Source: Gallibacterium trehalosifermentans
GTDB taxonomy: Bacteria; Pseudomonadota; Gammaproteobacteria; Enterobacterales; Pasteurellaceae
Direction of reading: 5' to 3'
Length of the DNA stretch: 64,000 nt
NCBI RefSeq assembly: GCF_042433055.1
Contig: NZ_JBHLWB010000001.1
Span: forward strand, 372,001 to 436,000
Of the stretch, positions 54,357 through 62,945 are shown piece by piece. The notes below the pieces were generated by a model. It had not been told where the DNA came from. It worked only from the letters and a program-made list of their open reading frames with translations, and did not search any database. The translations under genes and the position numbers were made by a program. Position 1 is the stretch's first letter. Each line of letters starts with the position of its first letter.

Positions 54357-56216
54357 TTATATCTGCGCAAGTTTAGTCGCAATTTGCGCCGCAATTCCCT
54401 CCGCATCTAATTGTAACTGCTGTCGAATTTCTTGCTGTGTACCTTGTGGAATAAAATAATTAGGTAACCCTAACAGTAATACAGCAGGCATTGAACCTGG
54501 TAAATTGACTAATTCCTCTAGTACGGCAGCCCCTGCGCCACCTTGTATTGCATTTTCTTCTAGAGTTACCAGTAAATCATAATGTTGTTTCATTACTTGT
54601 AAACAGTCTAAATCAAGTGGTTTCACAAAACGCATATCCACAACAGTATAATTATGTTGTTCTGCAACTTGTAAAGCTTCTGGTAATAACGTCCCAAAAT
54701 TTAAAATAGCCACTTTTTTTCCTTCACGAATGGTTTTAGCTTTACCAATTTCGAGTTCTGCTAAAGGGGCTAATGTTGCGCCTGTTCCAGTACCACGTGG
54801 ATAACGCACAGCGGCTGGCTTGCCACAATGATAGCCAGTGTAGAGCATTTGACGGCACTCATTTTCATCGCTTGGTGTCATCACAATGAGGTTTGGAATA
54901 CAACGTAAATAACTTAAATCAAATGCCCCTTGGTGTGTCTGCCCATCAGCACCAACGATACCTGCGCGATCAATCGCGAAAAGAACAGGTAAGTTTTGAA
55001 TCGCCACATCATGAATGAGTTGATCATAAGCACGTTGTAAAAATGTAGAATATATCGCCACTACAGGTTTATAACCGCCAATCGCCAATCCTGCCGAAAA
55101 TGTTACAGCGTGTTGTTCGGCAATCGCCACATCAAAATATTGTTCTGGAAAACGTTGCGAAAATTCAACCATACCAGAACCCTCTCGCATAGCAGGCGTT
55201 ATACCAATCAATTTTTTATCTTGCTCCGCCATTTCACATAACCATTTACCAAAAATATCGGAATAGGTTGGAGAAGCGTTTTTACTTTTTGGTAATTCAC
55301 CACTGCGTGGGTTAAATTTTGGTACACCATGGAAACCAATTGGATCACGTTCCGCAGGTTCATACCCTTTACCTTTTTTGGTGATGATATGGAGAAATTG
55401 TGGTCCTTTGAGGGTACGCATATTTTTTAGCGTGGAAACCAATTCCTCAACATTATGTCCATCAATCGGTCCAATATAATTAAAACCGAGTTCTTCAAAT
55501 AATGTCCCACCTGGTGAGATAAAGCCTTTTACGTGTTCTTCGGTTTTTTGCACAAACTCTTTAATCGGCGGAATACCCGAGAGGATTTTTTTACCTCCCT
55601 CACGCAAAGATGCATAGAACGATCCTGAAAGCAGGCGAGCTAAATGATTATTTAATGCGCCAACATTTTCCGAAATCGACATGTCATTATCATTTAAAAT
55701 CACAAGCATATCGGTATGTAATGCGCCAGCATGATTCATTGCTTCAAATGCCATACCAGCAGTAATCGCCCCATCACCAATCACACAAATGGTTTTACGT
55801 CCTGCATTTTCTTTTTGGGCGGCAATCGCAATGCCTAATCCAGCACTAATAGAGGTAGAGGAGTGTCCAACGCTTAACACATCAAATGGACTTTCTTCGC
55901 GCCAAGGAAAGGGATGAATACCTCCTTTTTGGCGAATAGTGTGCATTTGATCACGACGCCCCGTGAGAATTTTATGCGGATAGGCTTGATGCCCAACGTC
56001 CCAAATTAATTGATCAAACGGTGTATTAAAAACATAATGCAGAGCAACAGTTAATTCTACGGTACCTAAACCAGAAGCCAAATGTCCACTACTTTGGCTT
56101 ACACAATCTAATAAATATTGACGTAATTGATCGCAAAGTTCAGGTAACTGATCTTTGGCTAATAGACGTAAATCATCAGGAGAATTAATCTGTGATAAAA
56201 GTGAATAATTTGACAT
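54357..56216 (-). CDS. dxs: 1-deoxy-D-xylulose-5-phosphate synthase
   Basis: Dxs makes DXP from pyruvate and glyceraldehyde-3-phosphate, the first step of the MEP isoprenoid pathway and a source for thiamine and pyridoxal. The thiamine diphosphate motif GDGAITAGMAFEAMNHAG lies near residue 150, with NDNDMSIS following. The transketolase-like centre shows DVAIAEQHAVTFSAGLA and the C-terminal domain is intact. It has 619 residues. It is the last gene of the xseB-ispA-dxs operon, a conserved arrangement. Confidence 0.97.
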   Translation of the reverse strand: MSNYSLLSQINSPDDLRLLAKDQLPELCDQLRQYLLDCVSQSSGHLASGLGTVELTVALHYVFNTPFDQLIWDVGHQAYPHKILTGRRDQMHTIRQKGGIHPFPWREESPFDVLSVGHSSTSISAGLGIAIAAQKENAGRKTICVIGDGAITAGMAFEAMNHAGALHTDMLVILNDNDMSISENVGALNNHLARLLSGSFYASLREGGKKILSGIPPIKEFVQKTEEHVKGFISPGGTLFEELGFNYIGPIDGHNVEELVSTLKNMRTLKGPQFLHIITKKGKGYEPAERDPIGFHGVPKFNPRSGELPKSKNASPTYSDIFGKWLCEMAEQDKKLIGITPAMREGSGMVEFSQRFPEQYFDVAIAEQHAVTFSAGLAIGGYKPVVAIYSTFLQRAYDQLIHDVAIQNLPVLFAIDRAGIVGADGQTHQGAFDLSYLRCIPNLIVMTPSDENECRQMLYTGYHCGKPAAVRYPRGTGTGATLAPLAELEIGKAKTIREGKKVAILNFGTLLPEALQVAEQHNYTVVDMRFVKPLDLDCLQVMKQHYDLLVTLEENAIQGGAGAAVLEELVNLPGSMPAVLLLGLPNYFIPQGTQQEIRQQLQLDAEGIAAQIATKLAQI

Positions 56217-56241
56217 AGTTGTTATAAAATCCGTTAAATAG

Positions 56242-57135
56242 TTAATTCCGCCGTTGAATAATAAATTCTGCTAAAGCACGCAACGCAGTGGTATCAAAAG
56301 CGATTTGATCTAAGCAGTGGAGTGCTGTTTGATAGAGATCGTGGGCTTTTTGTTTTGCTTGTTCCAAGCCAAGTAATTGCGGGTAAGTACTTTTATGTGA
56401 TTTTAAATCAGAACCCGCATTTTTACCTAACTCTTCATTATTGGAAGTAATATCCAAAATATCATCTTGTACTTGGAAAGCCAAACCAATCGCTTGTGCG
56501 AAAAGCGTAAGTTTTTGTTTTAGCGCTTGATCTTGGTAATAATCCGACGCATAAAAGCCAAGTAATACCGATGCAGTAATTAATGCGCCAGTTTTATGGC
56601 AATGAACTTTTTCTAATTCAGTTAATGAAATTTGCTTATTTTCAGAAATTAAATCTAAGCTCTGTCCCAAACACATTCCTTGCGCACCTGATGCGTGAGC
56701 GAGAAGAGCTATTTGCTGAATTTTTTGTGTATCAGTTAAAGGCGCTTGTGCTAATAATTCAAATGCGTAACTTTGCAGCGCATCGCCCGCTAAAATAGCG
56801 GTAGCTTCATCAAAAGCAATATGACAAGTAGGCTGATTACGACGTAGGGTATCATTATCCATGGCGGGTAAATCATCATGAATAAGGGAATAACAATGAA
56901 TACATTCAATGGCACCAGCAAGATGATCTAATCGTTCCAATGAAACATTTAACATTCTTCCAGTCGCATAAACTAAAAAAGGGCGAACACGTTTTCCACC
57001 CAATAATAGACTGTAACGCATTGCTTCTGCTAAAGGTGCAGGCGCACTATCTAACTGGTCTAATTGTTGATGTAAGAATGTGTTATTACGTTGTTGTAAT
57101 GCAGATAAATCGTCTGAAAATTGATACATCGTCAA
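56242..57135 (-). CDS. ispA: Farnesyl diphosphate synthase
   Basis: IspA condenses IPP with DMAPP and GPP to farnesyl diphosphate. The first aspartate-rich motif DDLPAMDNDTLRRNQPT (about residue 84) and the second, FQVQDDILDITS (about 220), are intact. It has 297 residues. It lies between xseB and dxs with gaps of 62 and 25 bases. Confidence 0.96.
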   Translation of the reverse strand: MTMYQFSDDLSALQQRNNTFLHQQLDQLDSAPAPLAEAMRYSLLLGGKRVRPFLVYATGRMLNVSLERLDHLAGAIECIHCYSLIHDDLPAMDNDTLRRNQPTCHIAFDEATAILAGDALQSYAFELLAQAPLTDTQKIQQIALLAHASGAQGMCLGQSLDLISENKQISLTELEKVHCHKTGALITASVLLGFYASDYYQDQALKQKLTLFAQAIGLAFQVQDDILDITSNNEELGKNAGSDLKSHKSTYPQLLGLEQAKQKAHDLYQTALHCLDQIAFDTTALRALAEFIIQRRN

Positions 57136-57197
57136 ATCCTAAAAGGCTTTTTTGATTATTATAAATATTCTCTTTGGCAGTACAAATCAGTGCAGGA

Positions 57198-57467
57198 TTA
57201 AAAAGGAGAATCCTCGTCAATTTGTTGTTCGGAATTATTCGTTATAAAAGGCGTTAATTCCGCAGTCGCATTCTTCTCTAATAAAATTTGTACCCGCTGT
57301 TCTGCATTCGTTAAACGTTCTTGTGCTTGTTTAGCAAGATGGATACCTTGTTCAAACTGAGCTAAGGCATCTTCTAAAGTTAAATCACCTTGTTCAAGGC
57401 GATTTACGACAGCTTCGAGTTCCGTTAAAGTGTTTTCAAAGTTTAAAGTTTGTGTTTTTTTTCTCAT
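57198..57467 (-). CDS. xseB: Exodeoxyribonuclease VII small subunit
   Basis: XseB is the small helical subunit of exonuclease VII. The family pattern LNFENTLTELEAVVNRLEQG, LEDALAQFEQGIHLAKQAQE and AEQRVQILLEKN is clear. The ATG at 57467 (MRKKTQT) matches the usual start and gives 89 residues; an ATG eight codons upstream (57491) is the alternative. It is the first gene of the isoprenoid operon, divergent from thiI. Confidence 0.92.
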   Translation of the reverse strand: MRKKTQTLNFENTLTELEAVVNRLEQGDLTLEDALAQFEQGIHLAKQAQERLTNAEQRVQILLEKNATAELTPFITNNSEQQIDEDSPF

Positions 57468-57599
57468 AACTGACAAACATTTTGTTTTCAATGTGGCGTA
57501 TTGTACCTAATTTCATGAAACTTTAGGTGGATTTTTTACGTTGTTTCTCATTTTCGTGTAGAATACACGCCTATTTTTTGCATAACAGAAGCTAATCAT

Positions 57600-59048
57600 A
57601 TGAAATTTATTGTTAAATTATTCCCAGAAATCATGATTAAAAGTGATTCTGTGCGTAAACGTTTTATCAAAATATTAACCAGTAATATTCGCAATGTTCT
57701 AAGTAAATATGATGATCAAGTTGCGGTAGTAAAGCATTGGGATTATATTGAAGTCAGAACAAAAAATGCAGAAAAAAACGCATTATTAATAGAATTATTA
57801 CAGCGTATTCCAGGAATTCATCATTTCTTACAAGTAGAAGAAAAACCATTTGCTTCATTACAAGATATTTTTGAAATTGTGTATGCAGATATTGCTAAAC
57901 AATTAGAAAATAAAACCTTTTGTGTGCGAGTAAAACGCAAAGGAAATCACGAGTTTACCTCATTAGATGCTGAGCGTTATATCGGTGGGGGATTAAATCA
58001 ACAGATTGAGAGTGCCAAAGTTAAACTTACTAATCCAGATGTTACCGTCAGAATTGAGATTGAGTATGATCATGTTATGTTGATTAAACAGCGTTTTGCA
58101 GGTATCGGTGGGTATCCGATAGGTACGCAAGAAGATGTTTTATCGTTAATTTCTGGTGGTTTTGATTCTGGGGTATCAAGTTTTATGCTGTTACGTCGTG
58201 GGTGTCGCGTGCATTATTGCTTCTTTAATTTAGGTGGCGCGGCACACGAGATTGGCGTAAAACAGATGGCATATCATATTTGGCAGCGTTATGGTACTTC
58301 ACATAAAGTCCGTTTTGTAGCAGTAAATTTTGAGAAAATTGTGGCAGAAATTCTCGAAAAAGTTGACAACGGGCAGATGGGTGTTGTTTTGAAACGCATG
58401 ATGGTACGTGCAGCTAGCAAAGTTGCAGAGCGTTTTCAAATTCAAGCAATTGTTACAGGCGAAGCGTTGGGACAAGTATCTAGCCAAACATTGACCAATT
58501 TGCGTTTAATTGATGAAGCTGCGGATTGTTTAGTGTTGCGTCCTTTAATTTCACACGATAAAGAACAGATTATTGCGATGGCAAAAGAGATTGGTACTGA
58601 TGATATTGCCAAATCGATGCCTGAATTTTGTGGAGTTATTTCTAAAAATCCTACCGTTAAAGCAATTAAAGCCAAAATTGAGGAAGAAGAGTCGCACTTT
58701 GATTTTTCTTTATTAGAAGATGCGGTTTGGAATGCACAATATTTAGATATTCGCCAAATTGCAGAACAGACAGAACGAGAAGTCCCAGAAGTTGAAATGG
58801 TATCTGTGCTACAACAAGATGATGTGATTATTGATATTCGCAGTCCAGAAGAAACCGATGAAAAACCGCTAGAACTAGAGAATCAAACGGTTTTACACAT
58901 TCCTTTCTATAAATTATCTCGTCAATTCCCAGAATTAGATCAAACTAAACAGTATTTATTATTCTGTGAACGAGGGGTAATGAGTCGTTTGCAAGCGTTG
59001 TATCTGAAAGATCAAGGTTTTAATAATATTCGCGTGTTTAGACGATAA
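57600..59048 (+). CDS. thiI: tRNA 4-thiouridine / thiazole synthesis sulfurtransferase ThiI
   Basis: ThiI makes s4U8 in tRNA and supplies sulfur for the thiazole of thiamine. The domains are NFLD/THUMP at the N-terminus, the PP-loop SGGFDSGVSSFML (about residue 183) and a C-terminal rhodanese domain. The rhodanese active-site Cys is in LLFCERGVMSRLQALYL (near residue 459). The 482 residues match the long gammaproteobacterial form. A terminator follows. Confidence 0.96.
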   Translation: MKFIVKLFPEIMIKSDSVRKRFIKILTSNIRNVLSKYDDQVAVVKHWDYIEVRTKNAEKNALLIELLQRIPGIHHFLQVEEKPFASLQDIFEIVYADIAKQLENKTFCVRVKRKGNHEFTSLDAERYIGGGLNQQIESAKVKLTNPDVTVRIEIEYDHVMLIKQRFAGIGGYPIGTQEDVLSLISGGFDSGVSSFMLLRRGCRVHYCFFNLGGAAHEIGVKQMAYHIWQRYGTSHKVRFVAVNFEKIVAEILEKVDNGQMGVVLKRMMVRAASKVAERFQIQAIVTGEALGQVSSQTLTNLRLIDEAADCLVLRPLISHDKEQIIAMAKEIGTDDIAKSMPEFCGVISKNPTVKAIKAKIEEEESHFDFSLLEDAVWNAQYLDIRQIAEQTEREVPEVEMVSVLQQDDVIIDIRSPEETDEKPLELENQTVLHIPFYKLSRQFPELDQTKQYLLFCERGVMSRLQALYLKDQGFNNIRVFRR

Positions 59049-59067
59049 TCCAATATAAAATCCTTTC

Positions 59068-59107
59068 AAAAAACTTGTGTCATGTTATCGCATCACACAA
59101 GTTTTTT
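59068..59107 (+). terminator. Terminator after thiI
   Basis: AAAAAACTTGTGT and ACACAAGTTTTTT form a 13-bp stem with a 14-base loop and a T-run, 20 bases after the stop. Confidence 0.85.
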
Positions 59108-59635
59108 CTTTATGAAGTGGCAAATGCGCTTGTTATTTTTATGACAGTGTAACGTAATGGTTATGAATTTTCGGTCATCTACGATCATCAATATAAAAAA
59201 TTAAACAAACTAAACAATGAAGAAAAAATAATATTTACGTTCTACAGGACAAAAAGAAATGGCATAATATTTTATATGTTTCATATATTTAACATAAAAA
59301 CCGTTATTTTTAACAACATCACTTTCTTGATATAATGTATATTATGTTAAATATAATAATTATCGAAGTAACATATTTATTTGTTCTTCATTCTCTGTTG
59401 ATGCTTCGTGAAATTGTTGATGCTTCGTGAAATGATGCCTGCTTGATGTAGGATATTTCCTTTTTTATATTTTTTATGCTTTTACATCACTATTAACTTA
59501 TATCTTGCATCTACATTGATTTTCCTTTGTCTCATTCACAAATCCTTTCTAGTTATGTTGTTTAATGTTTTGCACAACACTATTTTATCGTAAAGGTAAT
59601 TTTTGCATTATTACGACAATAAATGAAAATGGCGC
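59108..59635. other. AT-rich gene-free gap with a tandem 19-bp duplication
   Basis: No gene is recognisable in this ~530-base stretch. It is extremely AT-rich around 59240-59360. It contains a perfect tandem duplication of TGTTGATGCTTCGTGAAAT (59396-59414 and 59415-59433). It may hold the distal control region of the trp operon, a small RNA, or a decayed gene. None of these can be shown from sequence alone. Confidence 0.5.
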
Positions 59636-59699
59636 TTGCTTTTCTGACATGACAAGCGTAGTATCTAGAAAAACGTTTTAATATACTATTAAAATAGTA
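59636..59699 (+). promoter_or_regulatory. trp promoter with candidate TrpR operator
   Basis: TTGCTT (59636-59641), a 17-bp spacer and TAGTAT (59659-59664) form a plausible promoter. Downstream, the inverted repeat TACTATT-AA-AATAGTA (59684-59699) is a candidate TrpR operator, overlapping a second -10-like TATACT. The repeat resembles the E. coli GTACTAGTTAACTAGTAC operator in spacing and half-site. No Trp-rich leader peptide was found, so attenuation is not supported. Confidence 0.55.
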
Positions 59700-59751
59700 C
59701 AAAAGAATGGTAAGAAAAAATAAAAATTAGGAAGTTTAAAAGGAGGTTATC

Positions 59752-61290
59752 GTGTCATATTTAGCAGTCATTCAACAACCTATTCCATATCAAGCAGACA
59801 CGACTTCACTATTTGCTCGTCTATGCCAATGTCAAACAAATACACTATTATTAGATTCCGCAGAAATTGGCAGTAAAAACAGTTTAAAAAGTCTATTAAT
59901 TGCTAAAGCGGCAATAAAAATTAGATGCGATCAGCAACAAGTGCATTTTCAAGCATTAACAGCAAATGGAACTTATGTGCTGAAGCAACTTGCTATCCGT
60001 TTCAAGCAATATGCAGATCTAACTGTTATTCAACAACCATTAGCCTTAACTGTAATCTTCCCTATTCTTAATAATGAATTAGATGAAGATACAAAATTAC
60101 AATCATTAACCGTATTTGATGGATTGCGTGCCGTATTACAACTTTATCAACAGCACCAATCCCCTATTTTTTTAGGTGGTTTATTTGCCTATGATTTAGT
60201 AGCAAATTTTATCCCAATGAATGGAATGGCTTTAGAAAATGATGGGTTAACTTCTCCTGATTATAGTTTTTACCTTGCTGAACAATTAGTTATCATTGAT
60301 CACCAAACCGAAAAAGCGGAACTTCACTCTTATATTTTTGATCAATCACAGTCTATTTCAGTTACCGAGCAAGCTAACAGTATTCTCTATCAATTAACAC
60401 AGGCAAAAGAAACCATTTTAGCGAAACAAGTAGCGTCGACAGATGTTAATGTGAATATTGATGATGAACATTTCAAAGCGATTATCGAAAAACTAAAACA
60501 GCACATTAATATTGGCGATGTGTTTCAAATTGTCCCTTCTCGTCGCTTCTCCGTAGAATGTCCTAGCCCATTAGCAACCTATCATCAACTAAAACATAAC
60601 AACCCAAGCCCTTATATGTTTTTTATGCAAGATGATGATTTTGTTTTATTTGGTGCTTCACCAGAAAGTGCGTTGAAATATACCCAAGCAACTCGTCAAT
60701 TAGAGATTTATCCTATTGCAGGTTCTCGCCCACGTGGCTTTGATAGCAATGGGCAAATTGATCCTGAACTAGATGCTCGCCTTGAATTGGAGTTACGCCT
60801 TGACCATAAAGAGCAATCTGAACATTTAATGCTAGTGGATTTAGCGCGTAATGATATTGCTCGAGTGTGTGTTAGTGGCACACGCCGTGTAGCTGAGTTA
60901 ATGCAGGTCGATCGCTATTCGCATATTATGCACTTAGTTTCACGCGTAGTTGGTCAGTTAAAACCAGAACTTGATGCGCTGCACGCCTATCAAGCTTGTA
61001 TGAATATGGGCACCTTGACAGGTGCACCAAAAATTAAAGCGATGCAATTAATTTATCAAGTTGAAAAACAACGTCGCCATAGCTATGGTGGTGCTGTTGG
61101 TTACCTCTCTTCTCATGGTGATTTTGATACCTGTATCGTGATTCGTTCTGCCTTTGTGCAGAATGGTATGGCTTATATTCAGGCGGGGTGTGGTGAAGTT
61201 TTAGATTCAGATCCTCAAATGGAGGCTGATGAAACACGCCACAAAGCGGCGGCAGTGATTAAAGCAATTAAACAAACAAATTGCCAATAG
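59752..61290 (+). CDS. trpE: Anthranilate synthase component I
   Basis: TrpE converts chorismate to anthranilate. The chorismate-binding core shows IGDVFQIVPSRRFSVECP, LFGASPESALKY, IYPIAGSRPRG, LMLVDLARNDIARVC and the late GTLTGAPKIKAMQ. It has 512 residues. The start is GTG at 59752, supported by AAGGAGG at ideal spacing and by alignment to the family. It opens trpE-trpG-trpD-trpCF, with a candidate TrpR operator upstream. Confidence 0.96.
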   Translation: MSYLAVIQQPIPYQADTTSLFARLCQCQTNTLLLDSAEIGSKNSLKSLLIAKAAIKIRCDQQQVHFQALTANGTYVLKQLAIRFKQYADLTVIQQPLALTVIFPILNNELDEDTKLQSLTVFDGLRAVLQLYQQHQSPIFLGGLFAYDLVANFIPMNGMALENDGLTSPDYSFYLAEQLVIIDHQTEKAELHSYIFDQSQSISVTEQANSILYQLTQAKETILAKQVASTDVNVNIDDEHFKAIIEKLKQHINIGDVFQIVPSRRFSVECPSPLATYHQLKHNNPSPYMFFMQDDDFVLFGASPESALKYTQATRQLEIYPIAGSRPRGFDSNGQIDPELDARLELELRLDHKEQSEHLMLVDLARNDIARVCVSGTRRVAELMQVDRYSHIMHLVSRVVGQLKPELDALHAYQACMNMGTLTGAPKIKAMQLIYQVEKQRRHSYGGAVGYLSSHGDFDTCIVIRSAFVQNGMAYIQAGCGEVLDSDPQMEADETRHKAAAVIKAIKQTNCQ

Positions 61291-61302
61291 TAAGGATATT
61301 TT

Positions 61303-61884
61303 ATGGCTAATATTCTCTTTCTTGATAATTTTGATTCATTTACTTACAACTTGGTTGACCAATTTCGTGTATTAGGTCATAACGTTACAGTGTATCGTAA
61401 TGACTGTGATTTACAGATATTAATTAAAGCAGCAACGGCACAACCAAATACCATTTTGGCTTTATCGCCTGGCCCTGGTAATCCGCAACAAGCAGGTAAT
61501 ATGTTGCCATTAATTCAAGCATTAAAAGATCACTGTCCAATGATTGGCATTTGTCTTGGTCATCAAGCCATTATTGAAGCTTTTGGAGGCGAAATTGTCC
61601 ATGCAGGTGAAGTAATGCATGGCAAAGTATCTAAAATTACCCATGATAATCAAGCGATGTTTACTGCTTTGACAAATCCTCTCCCTGTTGCTCGCTATCA
61701 TTCTTTAATGGGAGTAAATTTGCCAAAAGAATTGATCGTAAATGCAGAATACAACGGCATAGTGATGGCATTTCGTCATCAAACATTACCCATTTGCGGT
61801 TTTCAATTTCACCCAGAATCAATTTTAACCGTACACGGCGGGCAACTTTTAAAACAAACCATTGATTGGTTATTAACCCGATAA
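61303..61884 (+). CDS. trpG: Anthranilate synthase component II (glutamine amidotransferase)
   Basis: TrpG supplies ammonia from glutamine to TrpE. The class I amidotransferase triad is visible: nucleophile Cys in GICLGHQAIIEAFGG (near residue 85) and the His/Glu pair in FQFHPESIL (near 170). LSPGPGNPQQAG forms the oxyanion region. It has 193 residues. Here it is separate from trpD, unlike the E. coli TrpGD fusion. It starts 12 bases after trpE. Confidence 0.96.
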   Translation: MANILFLDNFDSFTYNLVDQFRVLGHNVTVYRNDCDLQILIKAATAQPNTILALSPGPGNPQQAGNMLPLIQALKDHCPMIGICLGHQAIIEAFGGEIVHAGEVMHGKVSKITHDNQAMFTALTNPLPVARYHSLMGVNLPKELIVNAEYNGIVMAFRHQTLPICGFQFHPESILTVHGGQLLKQTIDWLLTR

Positions 61885-61928
61885 TCCGCATTACCACAAA
61901 AATTAATAAAAATTTAGGGAAGATAATT

Positions 61929-62930
61929 ATGGAAACGCAACACATACTCGAAAAATTATTCAATAGAAATACGCTCTCCTCTACTGAAAGTGAACAGCTT
62001 TTTGCGGCGATTGTACAAGGAGAATTAAATAACGAACAGTTGGCTGCTGCCTTAATCGCATTAAAAGTTAAAGGAGAAACGGTGGCTGAAATTAGCGGTG
62101 CGGTAAAAGCATTGTTAAATGCTGCTGAGCCTTTCCCGACACCAGATTATGTTTTTGCTGATATTGTTGGAACTGGCGGTGATGGCGCAAATACCATTAA
62201 TATTTCCACAGCCAGCGCGATTGTTGCCGCCAGCATGGGAGCGAAAATTGCCAAACATGGTAATCGCAGCGTTTCCAGTAAAACAGGATCAAGTGATGTA
62301 CTTTCTGCGCTCAATGTACGTTTAGATCTTGATGCCAATACAGCACGTCAAGCGTTAGATAAAATTGGGCTTTGTTTTCTTTTTGCGCCACAATACCATC
62401 GTGGCTTTAAACACGCTATACCCGTACGCCAAGCGTTAAAAACGCGGACAATTTTTAATATTCTTGGACCATTGATTAATCCTGCCCGCCCAAAACATCA
62501 AATGTTAGGCGTTTATCATGCTGATTTATTGCAACCTTATGCAGAAACAGCCTTATCTTTAGGGCATCAACATAGTGTTGTCGTCCATGGTAGCGGATTA
62601 GATGAAGTTGCACTACATGGTACAACCGAAGTAGCAGAAATTTATCAAGGTAAAATTGAACGTTATACACTAACTGCTGAAGATTTTGGTTTAAAACCAC
62701 AACCATTAGCAGCCATTCGTGGTGGTGAGCCTGCCGAAAATGCGGCGATCTTACGCTTAATTTTGCAAGGGAAAGGCAAGCAAGAACATTTAAATGCCGT
62801 TGCTGCCAATACTGCTCTATTATTGAAATTATTTGGGCGGCAAAACTTGCAACAAACGACCCAACAAGTATTAGAACATTTGACCAGTGGTAATGCTTTC
62901 ACCACATTAGAAAAATTAACACATTATTAA
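61929..62930 (+). CDS. trpD: Anthranilate phosphoribosyltransferase
   Basis: TrpD joins anthranilate to PRPP. The family motifs DIVGTGGDGANTINISTASA (about residues 78-97), KHGNRSVSSKTGSSDVL and ARPKHQMLGVYH are intact. I chose ATG 61929 (METQHILEKL) because it aligns with the family start and has an AGGGAAG-like site; the frame is open 21 codons upstream into the gap after trpG. It has 333 residues. Confidence 0.95.
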   Translation: METQHILEKLFNRNTLSSTESEQLFAAIVQGELNNEQLAAALIALKVKGETVAEISGAVKALLNAAEPFPTPDYVFADIVGTGGDGANTINISTASAIVAASMGAKIAKHGNRSVSSKTGSSDVLSALNVRLDLDANTARQALDKIGLCFLFAPQYHRGFKHAIPVRQALKTRTIFNILGPLINPARPKHQMLGVYHADLLQPYAETALSLGHQHSVVVHGSGLDEVALHGTTEVAEIYQGKIERYTLTAEDFGLKPQPLAAIRGGEPAENAAILRLILQGKGKQEHLNAVAANTALLLKLFGRQNLQQTTQQVLEHLTSGNAFTTLEKLTHY

Positions 62931-62945
62931 GAGGTGTAAAGTTGT

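Noticed and set aside
59580..59750. trp leader peptide for attenuation
   Set aside because: The short frames present (from ATGGCGCTT and ATGGTAAGA) contain no tryptophan codons, and no terminator/antiterminator pair was seen.
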